64,000 nucleotides of DNA from Stenopsyche tienmushanensis (taxonomy: Eukaryota > Arthropoda > Insecta > Trichoptera > Stenopsychidae): NCBI GenBank assembly GCA_008973525.1, contig WACJ01000215.1, forward strand, positions 1-64,000, given 5' to 3'. Under the pieces are notes generated by a model. The model saw only the letters and a list, made by a program, of their open reading frames with translations, was not told the DNA's origin and did not search any database. Below, one piece after another: positions 59,341 through 64,000 of the stretch. The position numbers and the translations under genes are program-made. How positions within the stretch are numbered: position 1 is the stretch's first letter; the number at the start of each line of letters is the position of its first letter.

Positions 59341-61489
59341 GTCAATTGTCTATGTAAAATGAGATTTTCATCGCTTTTTCATATAAAAACTAAAGCAAGA
59401 AATCACTTAAATGCAAGTGATGGCTTTCGCGTATCTCTTTTAAAAGAAGAGCTCGCTATTTTCAGATTGAAAGGGGTGAGACTTACTTAAAAGATAGTGA
59501 AATAATTCCACATACTATTCTGTATTTATTGTTGGTTTGGTTAGATTTGTGGTTCCAAGTTCCTATTCACTACTACGAATTGATGCAAACATTTTTGGAA
59601 AGCGTTTCAATCAATATTTTTAAATAGTCATTTGACTCTAAATTGACGACTATCTAAGTCTCTTTTTATCTACAATGTTCGTGGATTTTCGACATTTTTA
59701 TTGTGTTTTGCCTTTCAGCTCATGGTTCATGGATTGTGCTAATGCGCTCTGACTACAATACTTAAAATGATAACAATGGATCGAGTTATTTGCAATAATA
59801 ATCGGAAAAAAAATCAAATCTCTTGTAGATCTCACGAAGAAGTATCGTGAATTAATATACAATTGTCAAGCAAATGATTGGATATAACCAGAAAAATATG
59901 TGAAACCTTAGTATTAAAACAGTTCAAAGCGTTTTTCGTCCTGCTATTATCTCCTGTGGGAATAAATATGAAGTATGCACCTAGTTTTATTAATACCTAC
60001 GTTGAATATTTTTGAATGCATCATTTAATCCATAACTCGTTATATCCGTTATAAATTAATTTCACTGTATTTTATTGGATTTAACCGGGCACTGTTTTAT
60101 CAATGATGTAATTCGTTGCGTTTTTGAGCTTTTTTTTCTCGAAAGTTTGACCTTTTTATTTTGATAATCTGTAATTTTTTGCTCGTTACATCCGTGAATG
60201 TGAAATTTGTAAACAGAGGTATTCGAATGCGTTATGGCACGCAATCGATTGCAAAACATCGAGGTTTCGTATTTTTGTTTTAATATATTTTTGTTGACCT
60301 CAAAGAATTAAATTGCGTGCAATTAGGGATGCAAATTTAATTGCATCTCTAATTTGGTCATATAAAAACAGGTCGTTAGGATTTTATATAAATGAATAGG
60401 AAATTATATTGCCTCAGACGCAATTATTCTGGATTGTCGGGGAAATAATGATATTTACCTTCGCTATAAATGTACATTGATAATGCAAACTGATCAGGAG
60501 GAGGCTTTCGAGGGGTTGCAGGATCAATATATCGCATCCGGTTTGACCGTGGATACGGGCTTTTGTGTAGCTAATTTGTATTTTGTGTACATAGGGTTTG
60601 GCAGTCACGTCAGCATGTTTACAGGCTTGTTCCACAAAAATAAAAATTAATATTCGTTTTGGGTTCAACCTAATATAATAAGGGTGTAATGCAAAAAGTA
60701 TACTGTGCGCATTAAGAGGCTTCGGCTTATATATATGACGTGTACTTAATTTATTAATGTATTACGTTGAGGTCAAAGCTCTGATATAAATCGGATTTTC
60801 GCACGAAAAGCTCTCATATCGGACTTTGATGCATGGGGTCATTATTTTAAATGTGGTTTTATATTTGATATAATCCTCGTTGAAAATTCATAATTCAGCT
60901 CTGGTTAAGCCGATCGAATTGATATAATATATTAAGTTCTCCTTAAATCAATGAATCTATCCGATAAGTACTGTTGTACGGTTTTCATTTATGCAAATTG
61001 CACGGTGTGCATCTTGAGCACTCGAATCGAGTACTATTTGATCATGTTGGCGTTCGATACCATTATTTTAATGATAGCCGACAATCAGCGCTAAATATGC
61101 GCGGAACGGTAATCTTATTTATGTATTTATTTGAATATATCGTGACGGCGTTATTGCTTTGAGTTCGCCTTTAATATGTCGTGTGTTTTTGGTTCTTATA
61201 ATATTATGATACATGTAAGATAGCAAATGGCTTATAAAACGATAATTTATTCAATTGACAGGTTCAAAATTTGGATAAATTAGATTGTAATCAACGTATG
61301 CCGTCGGAAGATGACACTTGGAATTTGTTTGATACTATTATATTTAATATGAAAATGATGCGATTTTATCGTGGATGTGCCTTTTGTTTGCTTTTGGCGT
61401 TTTGTTCGATTGTTCGAATGCTTTCTCAATTTTTTACTCTGATTATTATGAGTCATAAAAGTGGCTTATCAATATTTTTAATGAGCATC
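59341..61489. other. AT-rich non-coding sequence
   Basis: No exon, RNA gene or element end is supported. The frame at 61271-61492 follows an acceptor-like TTCAATTGACAG and begins with hydrophilic residues (DKLDCNQRMPSEDDTWNLFD), but then becomes hydrophobic and matches no family. Confidence 0.35.
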
Positions 61490-61930
61490 TAAAATCGGTC
61501 GAGATCTTCGACTTTCACCTCGTGAGAAAGTCTCCTCGGCGCCTTCTGCTCCCGTAAACTGCATTCGCTCGAGAACTTTCAGATTTATGTGGCTGAAAAT
61601 GAGATTATTCTGCAATGGGTCCATTTAAAAAGTGTGCACTTATTGCACATGTGCACACGATAAGAAGCTGCTTCCGGGCCTTCGGCGTCTGGTGTCACGC
61701 TCCGCTTCTTATGTGGCTCTCCTAGATGCGGACCATGGCCTGGTCTATTCGCCTAAACTCATTTTCATTTATAATCTAGAGTGGTTTGGTGCGATTTTTG
61801 GCTCCAATTAGAGGAAATTTAATTCTGGGACCGTGCGAATGGAACGGCGACTTGCCGCTCGGTTGCTTGCGGCCTTCGGAACTGCTCATAATGAAACTGA
61901 TGTCTTGCGAACATCCCATTTCTACCTCAA
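61490..61930. promoter_or_regulatory. GC-balanced, motif-rich island (possible enhancer)
   Basis: The block has balanced composition, no simple repeats and no long frame. It contains GTGTGCAC (61632-61639) and GTGCACAC (61651-61658), a perfect inverted pair flanking TTATTGCACAT, and CCAATTAG and TTTAATTC homeodomain-like cores. Regulatory function is inferred. Confidence 0.3.
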
Positions 61931-63580
61931 TCCCTAATTTCTTCTCATATAGCCTACATTCATAAAAAAATCCAGCATTCGTTGTTGATATTTCAAATCA
62001 CAATTGTATGTTAAATAATAATATCGTTTTTAATTCATAATATCTATAAGTGTTAATCTTACTGACAATAATCTCAGTATATCGATAGATGAATGACTTG
62101 TATTTATATTCGGAAATAAATGTATTCAGGATTCTTACTTCATATTATTAACTGCATCTCACAAGTCCCGCACACACTTAAGCGAGTACCACTTTGGCAT
62201 ATTCATACTCATAGTCATACACATTTCGAAACATAAACAAAAAGTATGCCGATGGTAACATTGTATTATATAGAAGACATACAATGGACAGTTTGAAACG
62301 GGTTTATGATGAACCCCTATCGTATAAATGGGTCTCAACATTGAATGTTGACACAGTGGATGGTCTTGTTTAAGAAAATCAATTCAATAAAAAGCGCTCA
62401 TGTCCATTTTTAACAATAGAAGAACATCGAGGGTTTTGGGTCATATATTTGTGTTTAAATTATATAAAATTTTATTCGAGGGTTGAATATAATAAGTCAT
62501 CGTATTGCATGATATGAATGTTGGAATCCTTAACCACAGAGCTGATTTGATTTGATCTTGAGGTTTCTTTGAAAATGTCGAAGTTAATTTTTTTGTAAAG
62601 ATTTCGGCTGTTATAGTTTTTGCTCTTGCGCTGCTATAATCGCCGCTGTGCAGAATTACAACTACTCTTTTTTGCATCCCAAAGGGAATTAAGACGGACA
62701 ATATGATAGCCCTGGCGATTGTCGACAAAAATGTTCGTGCATGTTGCAGAAAATCGTTCCCGAACGATTCAAATTCTTATTGCTATTTTTTACGTTGAAA
62801 TTCGTGTGTATTCTCGTTTATCCATATTGAATCATCGTTCTTGGACGTCCGACAGACCGCATCAATTGATCGGTTCCATGACATAATGCAATGACTTCTT
62901 AACCGATTAGAGTCGGAATGTCCATTGCAAATCTCTCCGCGAATCTCCAAAAATAGAGCAATCACTCATTTTCTGGCAATCCTTCTCTGCTTCTGCTTCT
63001 CGTTCAATTAATCGTCTTGAAGACCGAGAGCAGTTCCACAGATATTTATTGTGCATAATTAACATTAACCAAAAGCATGTCCGTCCGACTTTCAAATGAA
63101 CATCGCAATTACTGATAATAATGTATCATACACACTGTATTCATCTAACCGCGCTCTCTGCCTAATTAAAAAATGGTTTAAGGCACGCCTATTTAAATTA
63201 CATTGCTAAACTTATTTTGTTGCATGTGGTAGGTCCGCTTACCACGATTGATTGATACGCTCTTCAATTCCATTGCATTCGATGCAAAAGTATGTTGAAC
63301 GTATGAGAATAACTTCTTCATTCTATGATCATGTTTAAAAGCTAAATTAAAATTGTGAACAGTTGCTATACATTCACTTTTGCATTTTCATTTCTCTTGG
63401 AAACGCTTGCTTAAGTGGTCCAAATAAATTAATGTCACATAATATATGGTATATGCACGAGCTTAAAATTTTGGCGTCAATACACGAGCATTACAAATTT
63501 GTCGAGTGGAAAGGGTTAAAAATCTGTAAAATATACTAGAATTAATTAAAAAATTCCCAGCAGACGCACAAGTCTGTTTT
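61931..63580. other. Non-coding stretch
   Basis: AT-rich with a balanced patch at 62800-63080. Overlapping minus-strand frames (60-95 codons) have no recognisable domain. Confidence 0.35.
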
Positions 63581-63942
63581 CACAATTCTTCGTTTGGAAG
63601 GTATAGCGAACGAAAGCATTCAAACGATAATTGGCAGATGTGCGACGATGCGTAAAAAGCACGATGAATGCAAATATATTTTCATACTACCTGGACGTCT
63701 AAGGCCAAGGTTAGCTCTATCGTCCGATTTCAATGGCGGGCATCTTAAGAGTCTACTCTTCATTAATTCAATTATCATTCATCAACGACGATTTCAATCG
63801 ATTTTGGATTTTCCAGTTCGTTTTAATTATTGCGGTACACTCTCACCGCGCGTCGTTCCCATCGGACAATGGCGAAACTCCGCAACCACCTTTCCTTTCC
63901 CATGTTGGCTATGTCCACGGATTGCTCTAATTTTTTCAGCAC

Positions 63943-63983
63943 GCCCATTTGCATAAACGAGATGCATTAATATGCAAACGGGC
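63943..63983. promoter_or_regulatory. Inverted octamer-type (POU) site pair in a balanced island
   Basis: GCCCATTTGCAT (63943-63954) and ATGCAAACGGGC (63972-63983) are inverted copies with one mismatch, each containing an ATTTGCAT/ATGCAAA octamer core. ATGCATTAATATGC fills the space between. It lies in a balanced stretch (63590-64000) and is followed by GAATTAATTG, a homeodomain-type cluster. It looks like a transcription-factor dyad; the window ends just after it. Confidence 0.4.
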
Positions 63984-64000
63984 TTTTGAATTAATTGCAG

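Noticed and set aside
59720..60000. Possible right end for the hAT terminus at 59228
   Set aside because: No sequence matching the complement of CAGTGGTTCTTAACC was found, so the element is left as a solo end.
63175..63200. TTTAAGGCACGCC resembling the miR-124 mature start (TAAGGCACGC)
   Set aside because: The match stops after ten bases (CTATTT instead of GGTGAATGCC) and no hairpin arm is present.
63594..63956. 120-codon open frame on the plus strand
   Set aside because: No recognised family; the end overlaps an octamer dyad that looks regulatory, and overlapping frames are equally open.

Overview
The window is AT-rich eukaryotic DNA, most likely from an arthropod (probably an insect) with a large, repeat-bearing genome. 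The evidence is a coding exon bounded by canonical GT-AG splice sites, one strong GC-rich promoter-like island with a TCAGT arthropod initiator and a GTGAGT donor, and a transposon mix typical of arthropods: an R1/Jockey-type non-LTR retrotransposon, two mariner relics, several hAT elements and piggyBac-like TTAA miniature elements. There are no operons, no bacterial signals, no CRISPR array, and no tRNA or rRNA gene that I can recognise. Almost all ORFs longer than 60 codons look like chance.

Genic content is very sparse. The only clear host protein-coding sequence is one internal exon (5023-5187, + strand) of a PP2C/PPM-family phosphatase, most like the PPM1E/PPM1F (POPX) group. No flanking exon is recognisable in the window. 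A second gene probably starts on the + strand inside a CpG-rich island at about 36.9-37.3 kb: a non-coding first exon of about 86 nt (37246-37331) ends at a consensus donor, so most sequence to its right may be intron 1 of that gene. Sequence right of 37 kb is rich in compositionally balanced islands containing homeodomain, POU-like and E-box-like motifs and short inverted repeats. These look more like regulatory DNA than coding DNA, but that is inference.

Mobile DNA, left to right: a hAT-like element (164-1338) carrying a 5'-truncated but open non-LTR retrotransposon (325-1201) with a 14-bp target duplication and poly(A); a solo hAT end (to 5787); a TTAA-flanked piggyBac-like MITE (16112-16352); a pogo/Tigger-like end (20285); an internally deleted mariner (33121-33721); a 185-bp hAT MITE with a perfect palindromic 8-bp target duplication (36341-36525); solo ends near 38.56, 39.14 and 39.2 kb; a second TTAA element (41864-42257); a decayed hAT of the ZBED5-like type (48336-49158); a second internally deleted mariner with both ends (55521-56281); and a solo hAT end (59228). 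Three unclassified dispersed repeat families recur: A at 17.05, 47.5 and 50.9 kb; B at 19.9, 29.5 and 41.5 kb; C at 36.0 and 52.9 kb. A perfect 36-bp palindrome lies at 29813-29848.

I did not find a previously undescribed multi-gene system. The most interesting items are the nested, apparently recent retrotransposon insertion, the large palindrome, the isolated phosphatase exon in a gene desert, the CpG-island promoter followed by a probable regulatory landscape, and the unclassified repeat families.
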